Shown here piece after piece: positions 1 through 6,405 of a stretch of DNA of 6,701 nt (the stretch's first letter is position 1; the number at the start of each line of letters is the position of its first letter). The translations under genes and the position numbers were made by a program. The stretch spans positions 1 to 6,701 of the forward strand of contig CALKUS010000137.1 in assembly GCA_937996755.1 (NCBI GenBank), in the 5' to 3' direction. The notes beneath the pieces were generated by a model. That model saw nothing but the letters and a program-made list of their open reading frames with translations. It was not told the origin of the DNA and did no database searches. The DNA comes from an uncultured Pseudomonadota bacterium (GTDB lineage Bacteria; Pseudomonadota; Gammaproteobacteria; Xanthomonadales; Ahniellaceae).

Positions 1-51
1 CCCATCGCTACGCTCATCGCGACGCTGCGCGTCGCGCCGACCGGAAAACCG

Positions 52-1749
52 ATGAACGACACGACGGCTTCGCTCTCGCGCTACGCGGAAATCGCGCGCT
101 TCCTGCTCCGCTACCGCCGCGCCGGCGTGCTTTCGCGCATGGAGATCGACGAGGCCGCCTTGCTGGGCCACGCCGGTGAAGCGCCCGGCGACGAGCAGGC
201 GGACCATTCGGCGCCCGCGCAGTTCGTGCGCGATCTCGAGCGCATGGGACCGACGTTCGTGAAGATCGGGCAGACGTTGTCGACGCGACCCGATCTCGTG
301 CCCCCGGAGTACGCGGTGGCGCTCGAACGCATGCAGGACCAGGTCGAGCCCGTGCCGTTCGCGGAGGTGCGCGACGTGGTCGAAGCGGAGCTCGGCGTGC
401 GGCTCGGCAAGGCGTTCGCGACGTTCGACGAGAAGCCGCTCGCGGCGGCATCGCTCGCGCAGGTGCACACCGCCACGTTGCGCAGCGGGCGACGCGTCGC
501 CGTGAAGGTGCAGCGTCCCGCGATCGCGGAGTCGATCCGGCGCGACCTGGACATCATGGCGCGCGTCGCCGGCACGGTCGACCGCGTGACGGACGTGGGC
601 CAGCGCTACCGATTCGTCGACTGGGTGGCGGAATTCCGGAAGACGCTCCTCTCGGAGCTCGACTACCGGCTCGAGGCGCAGAACCTCGAGCGCTTCGGCG
701 AGCAGTTGCGCGCCTTTCCGCTGCTCCACGTGCCGCGCCACGTGCCCGACCTCAGCGCCGCGCGCGTGCTCACGATGGAGCTCGTCGAAGGCAGCAAGGT
801 GACGAAGGGCGTCGACCTGCGGCGCATGGAACAGCCGCTCGGCGAGCTCGCGGACCAGCTCCTGCGCGGCTACCTCGACCAGGTGTTCGTGCACGGCATG
901 ATCCACGCCGACCCGCATCCGGGCAACGTGCTGCTGATGCCGGACGGCCGGCTCGCGCTCGTCGACCTCGGCATGGTCGCATTCGTCGCGCCGCGCATGC
1001 GCGACAAGCTGCTGCGGCTGCTGCTCGCTGCGATCGACGGGCGCGGAGAGGACGCGGCCGACGCATGCGCGTCGCTCGGCACGCGCCTCGAGCAGTTCGA
1101 CGAGGCGTCGTTCGTGCGCGAGGCGTCGCGCCTCATCGCGCGCTACCACGCCTTCGAGTCGACCACGTGCATGCCCGAGGGCCGGCTCGTGCTCGAGCTC
1201 ACGCGGCTCTCGGGCGCGGCCGGCCTGCGGCCGCCGCCCGAGATGTCGCTGCTCGGCAAGACCCTGCTGAACCTCGAAGCCGTGTGCTCGGCCCTGGATC
1301 CGCGGCTCGACGCACGCCGGGTCGTGAGCGACCACCTGCACGAAGTCATGCGGCGACGGCTCATGCAGTCGCTCACGCCCACCAGCCTCGCGACCGAGCT
1401 GCTCGACATGCAGGAGCTCGCGCGGGAGACGCCGCGTCGCGTCTACCAGTTACTGCGCACGCTCTCCGACAATCGCTTCCGCGTGCACGTGACGGGGCTC
1501 GAGGAAGCCCACGTGGTGGAGACCCTGCAGAAGATCGCGAACCGCATCTCGACCGGCGTGATCGCCGCCGCGCTGATCATCGGCGCTGCGCTGGTCATGC
1601 GCGTGCCGAGCCCGACGCGCCTGTTCGGCTATCCGGCGATCGCGCTCGTGCTGTTCCTGCTCGCCGCGGGTATCGGCATCGCCCTGATCTTCTCCGCGTG
1701 GCGCAGCGACCGCAAGGCGAAGCCGCGCGAGGAGCGCGATCCGACCTAG
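52..1749 (+). CDS. ABC1/UbiB (AarF)-family atypical protein kinase-like protein, membrane-anchored
   Basis: This 565-residue protein belongs to the ABC1/ADCK/UbiB family, whose members support ubiquinone biosynthesis or membrane lipid handling through an atypical kinase/ATPase fold. Visible hallmarks are the KxGQ motif (K71-Q74, followed by STRPDLVPPEY), the Ala-rich loop replacing the P-loop (AAASLAQVH, 131-139), the VAVK lysine K152, the ExD motif (E202-D204), the catalytic HADPHPGN (285-292) and the metal-binding DLG (D305-G307). Two hydrophobic C-terminal segments (about 502-518 and 527-549) followed by a basic tail indicate a membrane anchor, as in E. coli UbiB, which has a similar length. 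The ATG at 52 is preceded by GGAA (43-46). The same frame is open with coding-like codon use back to base 1, so a start outside the window is possible. No ubiE/ubiJ neighbour is seen, so I call the family and not ubiB itself. The gene ends facing pssA. Confidence 0.93.
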   Translation: MNDTTASLSRYAEIARFLLRYRRAGVLSRMEIDEAALLGHAGEAPGDEQADHSAPAQFVRDLERMGPTFVKIGQTLSTRPDLVPPEYAVALERMQDQVEPVPFAEVRDVVEAELGVRLGKAFATFDEKPLAAASLAQVHTATLRSGRRVAVKVQRPAIAESIRRDLDIMARVAGTVDRVTDVGQRYRFVDWVAEFRKTLLSELDYRLEAQNLERFGEQLRAFPLLHVPRHVPDLSAARVLTMELVEGSKVTKGVDLRRMEQPLGELADQLLRGYLDQVFVHGMIHADPHPGNVLLMPDGRLALVDLGMVAFVAPRMRDKLLRLLLAAIDGRGEDAADACASLGTRLEQFDEASFVREASRLIARYHAFESTTCMPEGRLVLELTRLSGAAGLRPPPEMSLLGKTLLNLEAVCSALDPRLDARRVVSDHLHEVMRRRLMQSLTPTSLATELLDMQELARETPRRVYQLLRTLSDNRFRVHVTGLEEAHVVETLQKIANRISTGVIAAALIIGAALVMRVPSPTRLFGYPAIALVLFLLAAGIGIALIFSAWRSDRKAKPREERDPT

Positions 1750-1830
1750 AGAGCGGTTACTGGATAGCGGATAGCGGCAAGAGCAGCGCGCGGTGCTCTT
1801 GCCGCTATCCGCTGCCCGCTTACCGCTCTC
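1749..1830. repeat. Compact heptad-repeat palindrome (37-base arms, 8-base loop) between convergent stops
   Basis: The left arm 1749-1785 and right arm 1794-1830 are reverse complements at 32 of 37 positions, with two further pairs able to form G-U. The inner 20 pairs are perfect, closing on a GCGCGCGG loop. The arms are built of 7-base units in phase: AGCGGTT, ACTGGAT, AGCGGAT, AGCGGCA, AGAGCAG from 1752. On the other arm these are mirrored by TTGCCGC, TATCCGC, TGCCCGC and TTACCGC. The element begins at the last base of the upstream TAG and ends inside the reverse-strand TGA of pssA, so it fills the gap exactly. It has no T-tract on either side, so it is not a textbook intrinsic terminator, although a stem this strong would plausibly stop convergent transcription or block 3' exonucleases. 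A related element lies at 6559-6701. Confidence 0.9.
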
Positions 1831-2446
1831 AAAGCTTCGGGATGCGCAGCGTCTTCGAGATCATGAACGACCCGCTCAATGCCCAGAGCAGCACGAGCGG
1901 ATGGAAGTGGGCGGGCCCGAGCTCGAAGGACCCGAACCACAGGTTCGCGCCGAGCCTGCCCTGCGACGCCGCAACGGCAAGCAGCAGCACGAGCAGCACG
2001 CTGCTCGGGATCGGTGTCCCTTCGAAGTATTTCACCTTGCCGGTTTCGGCCGACATCGATTCCGCCGTGACGTTGTAGCGCGCGAGGCGGCTCACGCCGC
2101 ACGCGACGAAATAGAGCAGCACGGCGACGTCCCACAGGCCCTGCATGCCGGCCGCGTACGCGATGGCGGCGGGCGCGACGCCGAACGAGATCACGTCGGA
2201 CAGCGAGTCCAGCTCGCGGCCCAGCGAAGAGGCCTGGTGGCGCCAGCGCGCGATCCTTCCGTCCAGCACGTCGAACACGAGCGCGAGCGGGACGAGCGTG
2301 CACGCCGCGTAGAACGCGCGGACCTGCGCTTCCTGCAGGTAGAAGAGCACCGCGAAAACGGCCGCCATGCCGCACGCCGCGTTGGCGAGCGTGAACCAGT
2401 CCGCCATCGCGAACCCGCGGATCATCGTGAAATGTCGGCGTTCCAT
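1829..2446 (-). CDS. pssA: CDP-diacylglycerol--serine O-phosphatidyltransferase (phosphatidylserine synthase, type II)
   Basis: The 205-residue membrane protein transfers phosphatidyl from CDP-diacylglycerol to L-serine, giving phosphatidylserine, the precursor of phosphatidylethanolamine, at the inner membrane. The CDP-alcohol phosphatidyltransferase signature is complete: D62-G63-x2-A66-R67-x8-G76-x3-D80-x3-D84. The PssA-like RYNV (123-126) and FEGTPIP (141-147) follow. Hydrophobic segments are visible at about 17-37, 44-60, 86-100, 105-119, 149-161 and 182-197. I chose the ATG at 2446 because GGGAG lies 11 bases upstream and the first helix follows at once. An internal ATG at 2425 is possible but lacks a ribosome site. 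The frame stays open far upstream only because it runs antisense to the KaiC-like gene. At 205 residues it is short, near the Bacillus-type size. It is not the E. coli phospholipase-D-type synthase. No psd is in view. Confidence 0.9.
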   Translation of the reverse strand: MERRHFTMIRGFAMADWFTLANAACGMAAVFAVLFYLQEAQVRAFYAACTLVPLALVFDVLDGRIARWRHQASSLGRELDSLSDVISFGVAPAAIAYAAGMQGLWDVAVLLYFVACGVSRLARYNVTAESMSAETGKVKYFEGTPIPSSVLLVLLLAVAASQGRLGANLWFGSFELGPAHFHPLVLLWALSGSFMISKTLRIPKL

Positions 2447-2492
2447 TCCTGCATGTTCTCCCGTCGGGCACGCGCCACGCCGCGCGTCCACG

Positions 2493-2520
2493 AACGTACA
2501 AAGTTTTTTGCAAATGTCCA
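2493..2520 (-). promoter_or_regulatory. Candidate sigma-70-type promoter for pssA
   Basis: On the reverse strand TGGACA (2520-2515, 5 of 6 to TTGACA) is followed after 16 bases by TACGTT (2498-2493, 3 of 6 to TATAAT), with an A6 run in the spacer. Transcription would start near 2486, leaving a leader of about 40 bases before the pssA ATG. The patch is conspicuously A/T-rich compared with its surroundings. The -10 match is poor, so this is only a candidate. No convincing promoter for the KaiC-like gene was found on the other strand. Confidence 0.3.
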
Positions 2521-2537
2521 ACGTTGGTTGCTTGGAC
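2516..2537. promoter_or_regulatory. Dyad in the pssA/kaiC-like divergent region, possible operator
   Basis: GTCCAA (2516-2521) and TTGGAC (2532-2537) form a perfect inverted repeat with a 10-base spacer. The left half also belongs to a perfect 10-base palindrome, CCAACGTTGG (2518-2527). The site overlaps the candidate pssA -35 element and lies 54 bases ahead of the KaiC-like start codon, a reasonable place for a shared regulator. The regulator is unknown. Confidence 0.3.
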
Positions 2538-2552
2538 GCTTCCGCAGAGCCC

Positions 2553-2570
2553 GCCAGAATCCAGTCTGGC
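2553..2570. promoter_or_regulatory. Small inverted repeat ahead of the KaiC-like gene
   Basis: GCCAGA (2553-2558) and TCTGGC (2565-2570) are perfect inverted arms around a 6-base spacer, ending 7 bases before the ribosome binding site of the KaiC-like gene. It could be an operator half-site pair or a weak leader hairpin. Six-base arms can arise by chance, so confidence is low. Confidence 0.25.
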
Positions 2571-2590
2571 AACGGTGGGTGAGTGCACGT

Positions 2591-4087
2591 ATGGAACCGA
2601 TGGGTCCCGCCCGGATGGGCGTGCCGGGGCTCGATCACGTGCTGGGCGGCGGATTGACCCGCGACCGGCTGTACGTGGTCGAAGGCGTCCCCGGCTCCGG
2701 CAAGACGACGCTCGCGCTGCAATTCCTCCTCGAAGGCGTTGCGCAGGGCGAGCGCGTCCTCTACGTGACGCTGTCGGAAACGCGCGAGGAGCTGCTCGAG
2801 GTCGCTACGTCGCACGGCTGGAAGCTGGACGGCATGACGCTGCGCGAAGTCATCCCGACCGAGGCGAGCCTGAGCCCGGACCAGCAATACACCGTGTTCC
2901 ATCCGTCCGAAGTGGAGCTGGGCGAAGCGACGCGGGAGATCCTCGACGACGTGGAACGCACGCGCCCGCAACGCGTCGTCTTCGATTCGCTCTCGGAATT
3001 GCGCCTGCTGGCCGGCAACGCGCTGCGCTATCGCCGCCAGGTGCTCGCGCTGAAACGCTTCTTCGCCGGGCGCGGCTGCACCGTGCTCGTGCTCGACGAC
3101 CGCACGGACGCGACGCGCGACCTGCAGGTGCAGAGCATCGCGCACGGCGTGATCGAGCTCGACATGCTGGCGCCGGAATTCGGCATGGAGCGACGCCGCC
3201 TGCGCGTGCTGAAATTCCGCGGCAAGCAGTACCGCGGCGGCTACCACGACTTCGTGATACGCCGCGGCGGCATCGTCTGCTTCCCGCGGCTGGTCGCCGC
3301 CGAGAAACGTCGCACGTTCGAGCACCGCCCGCTCAGCACGGGACTGCCCGAGCTCGACAAGCTTCTCTCCGGCGGCCTCGATACGGGTACGAGCACGCTG
3401 ATCGCCGGCGGCGCCGGGTCGGGCAAGTCCACGCTCGCGGCGCAGATCGCCACGGCCGCCGCGGCGCGCGGCGAGCGCGCGGCGATGTTCCTGTTCGACG
3501 AGTCGCGCAACACGCTGTTCTCGCGCATGCATTCGCTCGGCGTGCCGTTGCGCGAGCAGTCGGAGGCCGGTGCGGTGGAGATCGAGCAGATCGATCCCGC
3601 CGAGCTGTCGCCCGGCGAATTCGCCGATCGCGTGCGCGCCGCCGTCGACGAACGCGGCTGCAGCGTGATCGTGATCGACAGCCTCAACGGCTACATGCAT
3701 TCGATGCCGGAGGAGCGCTTCCTGACGCTGCAGCTCCACGAGCTGCTCGCCTACCTCGGCCAGCAGGGCGTCGTCACGGTGATGATCGGCGTGCATCACG
3801 GCTGGCTGACCAGCGACGGCGCCAGCCCGGGCGACGTGACCTACCTCGCCGACGCCGTGCTGCTGCTGCGCCATTTCGAGGCAGCGGGCGAAGTGCGCCA
3901 GGCGCTCTCGATCGTGAAGAAGCGTGGCGGCATGCACGAGCGCACGATCCGCGAGTTCCAGCTCGTGCCCGGGCGCATCCGCGTGGGCGAGCCGCTGCGC
4001 GACTTCCACGGCGTGCTGACCGGCGTGCCGATGTACACCGGCACCACGTCGCCGCTGTTGCGCACGGACGGAAGTGGCGATGCCTGA
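2591..4087 (+). CDS. KaiC-like double-domain RecA/DnaB-type ATPase (circadian clock KaiC family)
   Basis: The 498-residue protein has two tandem KaiC/RecA-like ATPase domains, close to the 519 residues of cyanobacterial KaiC. Domain CI (about 5-245) has the entry motif GVPGLDHVLGGG, Walker A GVPGSGKTT (32-40), the catalytic-Glu region SET (S62-E63) and Walker B Asp D132. Domain CII (about 246-498) has Walker A AGGAGSGKST (272-281), DES (D303-E304) and Walker B VIDS (D363). The KaiC-type C-terminal pattern EVRQALSIVKKRG then TIREF is present. By eye, the S431/T432 autophosphorylation pair of S. elongatus KaiC aligns with T417-Y418. Start: ATG 2591 has a strong GGTGAG at 2578-2583 with 7-base spacing; GTG 2579 is an unlikely alternative. 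The 3' end overlaps the kinase gene, so the ATPase probably signals through it. No kaiA or kaiB is in the window, and clock function is not implied. Confidence 0.93.
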   Translation: MEPMGPARMGVPGLDHVLGGGLTRDRLYVVEGVPGSGKTTLALQFLLEGVAQGERVLYVTLSETREELLEVATSHGWKLDGMTLREVIPTEASLSPDQQYTVFHPSEVELGEATREILDDVERTRPQRVVFDSLSELRLLAGNALRYRRQVLALKRFFAGRGCTVLVLDDRTDATRDLQVQSIAHGVIELDMLAPEFGMERRRLRVLKFRGKQYRGGYHDFVIRRGGIVCFPRLVAAEKRRTFEHRPLSTGLPELDKLLSGGLDTGTSTLIAGGAGSGKSTLAAQIATAAAARGERAAMFLFDESRNTLFSRMHSLGVPLREQSEAGAVEIEQIDPAELSPGEFADRVRAAVDERGCSVIVIDSLNGYMHSMPEERFLTLQLHELLAYLGQQGVVTVMIGVHHGWLTSDGASPGDVTYLADAVLLLRHFEAAGEVRQALSIVKKRGGMHERTIREFQLVPGRIRVGEPLRDFHGVLTGVPMYTGTTSPLLRTDGSGDA

Positions 4088-6098
4088 GCTCCCGCTCCAG
4101 TCGCGCGTCCTGGTGCTCAGCCCGCTCGGCAAGGATGCGCCATTGATCCAGTCGGTGCTGGCGCAGGCGGGTATCCACTGCGACGCGGTGCCCGACATCG
4201 GCGCACTCTGCCGCGAGGCGGTCCGTGGCGCCGGCGCCGTGCTCGTCGCGGAGGAAGCGCTGCTCGGCAGCGCGGCGCACGCGCTGCGCAGCCTGGTGGA
4301 GTCGCAGCCGCCGTGGTCCGACCTTCCGGTACTGCTGCTGACGGCCGCGGGCGCGAGCTCGGCGACGGTCGCCTACGCAATGGAACGCCTCGGCAACGTC
4401 GCGCTGCTGGAGCGCCCGCTGCAGCGGACGACCCTGGTCAGCGCCACGCGCAGCGCGCTGCGTGCGAGCGCGCGCCAGCACCAGATCCGCGCGTACCTCG
4501 AGGAGCGCGAGCGATCGAACCACGTGTTGCGACAGCAATCGCAGAAGCTGGCCGAGGAGCTGGCCGAGCGCAGTCGCGTCGAGGCGTCGCTGCGCCGGAG
4601 CCAGCAGCTGTACCGCTCGATCGGCGAATCGATCGACTACGGCGTCTGGCTGAGCGACGCGCAAGGCGACATGACCTATGCCAGCGAGTCCGTGCACGAG
4701 CTCATCGGCGCGTCGCCCGCGGAGTTCGCGGGAGCGGGCTGGTTCAATTACATGCACCCCGACGAGCGCGCGGCGACCATGCAGGCGTGGCGCGAGTGCA
4801 TCGCGGACGGACGCCACTGGGATCGCGAGATCCGGCTGCTGGCCACCGACGGCACTTATCGCCCGGTGCTTTCGCGCGGCGTGCCACTGCGCGACGACGA
4901 AGGACGGATCATCGGCTGGGCCGGCATCAACCTCGACATCAGCCGGCAGCGCGCCGCGCAGGAAACGTTGCGCGACGCCGACCGCCGCAAGGACGAGTTC
5001 CTCGCGACGCTCGCGCACGAGCTGCGCAACCCGCTCGCGCCGATCGGCAACGCGGTCGCCGTGATGGCGCTCAAGACCACGGACCCGTCGGTGAAGTGGG
5101 CGCGCGACATCATCGATCGCCAGGTCCGGCAGCTGCGCCGGCTCGTGGACGACCTGCTCGACGTGTCGCGCATCACGCAGGGCAAGGTGGCGCTGCGCCT
5201 GGAGCCGTTGCTGCTGTCGGAAGTCGTGCGCGCGGCCGTCGACACCAGCCGTCCGTTGATCGACGCCGCCAACCACCGGCTCGACGTGCAGATTCCGCTG
5301 GCACCCGTACGCTTCATCGGCGACGGCGTGCGCCTGGCACAATGCCTGGCGAACCTGCTCAACAACGCGGCGAAATACACGCCGCCCGGCGGCCGCATCG
5401 ACCTGCGCGCCGACGCCGGCGACGGGCGCCTCGTGATCCGCGTGCGCGACACCGGCATCGGCATCGCGCCGGAAGCGTTGGGATCGATCTTCGAGCTGTT
5501 CGGCCAGGCCGAGCGCGGCCTCGATCGCTCGCAGGGCGGCCTCGGCATCGGCCTCACGCTCGTGCGCAGCTTCGTGGGGATGCACGGCGGCACGGTCGAG
5601 GCATCGAGCGACGGTCCGGGCCGCGGCAGCGAGTTCACGATCGACCTGCCGTTGCGCGTGCCGGTCGACGAAGCGCCGGACGCCACGGCGCGCATCGCGC
5701 CCCGCGGACCGGACGGCCGGTGCATGGTGCTGGTCGTCGACGACAACGTGGACGGCTCGGAGTCGCTCGCCGCGCTGCTGCGCCTCGAGGGCTACGAAGT
5801 ATCGGTCGCGCACGACGGCGAGCGCGGCGTCGCGCTCGCGGGCGAGCTCAGGCCCGAGATCGTCCTGCTCGACATCGGTATGCCGCGCATGAATGGCTAC
5901 GAGGCCGCGAAACGCATCCGCGCGCAGCCGTGGGGCGCGAAGATGCTGCTGATCGCCGTCACCGGCTGGGGCCAGGAGACCGATCGCGCGCGGTCGCGCG
6001 AGTCCGGCATCGACCACCACCTCACGAAGCCCGTCGACACCGCGCAGCTGCTGCGCCTCATCGCGAGCCACCTGCAGCCGCGCGCGGCGAACGCCTGA
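4080..6098 (+). CDS. Hybrid sensor histidine kinase: degenerate receiver-PAS-HisKA-HATPase_c-receiver
   Basis: This 672-residue soluble kinase has no membrane segment, so it senses cytoplasmic input. Domains in order: a receiver-like fold without the phosphorylation residues (about 8-125); a charged coiled coil (about 130-172); a PAS domain with its PAC part (about 173-290, including WFNYMHPDER and a final GWAGINLDISRQ); HisKA with H-box LAHELRNPLAPI, phospho-accepting H313; HATPase_c with N-box NLLNNAAKY (425-433), G1 DTGIGI (457-462), F-box FELFGQ (471-476) and G2 GGLGIGL (486-492); and a C-terminal receiver with D554/D555, phospho-acceptor D598, T628 and K650 all present. It should autophosphorylate on H313 and pass phosphate to D598. 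I chose ATG 4080 (GGAAG at 4070-4074, 5-base spacing), which overlaps the KaiC-like stop by 8 bases. GTG 4074 would add two residues. The overlap indicates translational coupling, making the KaiC-like ATPase its likely partner. No DNA-binding output domain is visible. Confidence 0.93.
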   Translation: MPELPLQSRVLVLSPLGKDAPLIQSVLAQAGIHCDAVPDIGALCREAVRGAGAVLVAEEALLGSAAHALRSLVESQPPWSDLPVLLLTAAGASSATVAYAMERLGNVALLERPLQRTTLVSATRSALRASARQHQIRAYLEERERSNHVLRQQSQKLAEELAERSRVEASLRRSQQLYRSIGESIDYGVWLSDAQGDMTYASESVHELIGASPAEFAGAGWFNYMHPDERAATMQAWRECIADGRHWDREIRLLATDGTYRPVLSRGVPLRDDEGRIIGWAGINLDISRQRAAQETLRDADRRKDEFLATLAHELRNPLAPIGNAVAVMALKTTDPSVKWARDIIDRQVRQLRRLVDDLLDVSRITQGKVALRLEPLLLSEVVRAAVDTSRPLIDAANHRLDVQIPLAPVRFIGDGVRLAQCLANLLNNAAKYTPPGGRIDLRADAGDGRLVIRVRDTGIGIAPEALGSIFELFGQAERGLDRSQGGLGIGLTLVRSFVGMHGGTVEASSDGPGRGSEFTIDLPLRVPVDEAPDATARIAPRGPDGRCMVLVVDDNVDGSESLAALLRLEGYEVSVAHDGERGVALAGELRPEIVLLDIGMPRMNGYEAAKRIRAQPWGAKMLLIAVTGWGQETDRARSRESGIDHHLTKPVDTAQLLRLIASHLQPRAANA

Positions 6099-6112
6099 CG
6101 CCATCGTTGCGC

Positions 6113-6127
6113 CGTGCATCCTGCACG
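6113..6127. other. Inverted repeat just after the kinase stop
   Basis: CGTGCA (6113-6118) and TGCACG (6122-6127) are perfect inverted arms around TCC, 14 bases after the kinase stop codon and about 30 bases upstream of the sigma-54-type site. A 3-base loop allows a small hairpin, but there is no T-tract to make it a terminator. A palindromic activator site is an alternative. Confidence 0.3.
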
Positions 6128-6156
6128 CGCTCGCCGCGCGGGCGGCGGGCGCGAGC

Positions 6157-6179
6157 GTGGCACGCTGCTTGCGTGCCAC
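6157..6179. other. Perfect 9-bp inverted repeat overlapping the sigma-54-type site
   Basis: GTGGCACGC (6157-6165) and GCGTGCCAC (6171-6179) are exact reverse complements around TGCTT. As RNA this would be a stable hairpin about 58 bases after the kinase stop, so a role in ending or protecting the kinase transcript is possible, although no T-tract follows. As DNA it coincides with the promoter-like match at 6158-6172; one of the two readings may be a by-product of the other. Confidence 0.55.
6158..6172 (+). promoter_or_regulatory. Sigma-54 (RpoN) -24/-12 promoter candidate for the small-protein genes
   Basis: TGGCACG-CTGC-TTGC matches the known sigma-54 consensus TGGCACG-N4-TTGC at every fixed position with the correct spacing: -24 GG at 6159-6160 and -12 GC at 6171-6172. 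Initiation would fall near 6183-6185, just before the GGAGG ribosome site (6192-6196) and the ATG at 6204. Such promoters need an AAA+ enhancer-binding activator, which is not encoded here. The caveat is that the motif lies within a perfect inverted repeat, so it could be a coincidence of hairpin sequence. Confidence 0.55.
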
Positions 6180-6203
6180 TCCGGGAACACCGGAGGACAT
6201 GCC

Positions 6204-6395
6204 ATGAGCAACCAGACGCCCTCACCCATCCGCCGCCCCGAGCAGGGGCTCGATTCGCACGACCAGGCCGTGGACATGACGTTCCCCGCCAGCGACCCGG
6301 TCGCGTGCTCGATCACGCCCAGCCTCGTGCCCGCCGCCACGCCCGAGCCCGAGCGCGGTCTCTGGGCGCGCGTGCGGCGCGCCTTCCAGCGCTGA
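6204..6395 (+). CDS. Small hypothetical protein with FPASDP motif (63 aa)
   Basis: A short soluble, Pro-rich protein of unknown function. Its centre, DQAVDMTFPASDPVA (20-34), carries the FPASDP motif that I recall from many small uncharacterised proteobacterial proteins. The N-terminus is polar, and the C-terminus ends in an amphipathic basic stretch (about 52-63, GLWARVRRAFQR) that could bind membrane or nucleic acid. There is no signal peptide or transmembrane helix. The start is well supported: GGAGG (6192-6196) lies 7 bases before ATG 6204. A nearby ATG at 6199 is out of frame and closes at once. A sigma-54-type site lies 31 bases upstream. A second small gene follows after 10 bases, suggesting a two-gene unit. 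I cannot assign a function. Confidence 0.8.
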   Translation: MSNQTPSPIRRPEQGLDSHDQAVDMTFPASDPVACSITPSLVPAATPEPERGLWARVRRAFQR

Positions 6396-6405
6396 GTCCG
6401 CCGCC

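Noticed and set aside
1749..1830. Classical intrinsic terminator
   Set aside because: The stem is very strong but no run of T follows on either strand, so only a general termination or stabilisation role can be suggested.
2497..2536. Sigma-70 promoter for the KaiC-like gene (TTGCAA at 2508-2513 as -35)
   Set aside because: No acceptable -10 hexamer lies 16-18 bases downstream, and TACAAA at 2497-2502 has no -35 partner.
1793..2590. A 266-codon upstream extension of the KaiC-like frame
   Set aside because: It is antisense to pssA and low in hydrophobic residues; the strong GGTGAG before ATG 2591 and the KaiC-type N-terminus settle the start.
2447..4198. The in-frame upstream extension of pssA to a 789-codon protein
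   Set aside because: The added part is antisense to the KaiC-like gene, has a repetitive Ala/Arg/His/Glu composition and would place a long non-membrane region before a PssA that already has a good start and ribosome site at 2446.
3774..6200. An 808-codon open frame on the minus strand opposite the histidine kinase
   Set aside because: It is a by-product of high GC: its product is rich in Arg, Ala, His and Gln without recognisable domains, while the plus strand encodes a complete, motif-rich kinase.
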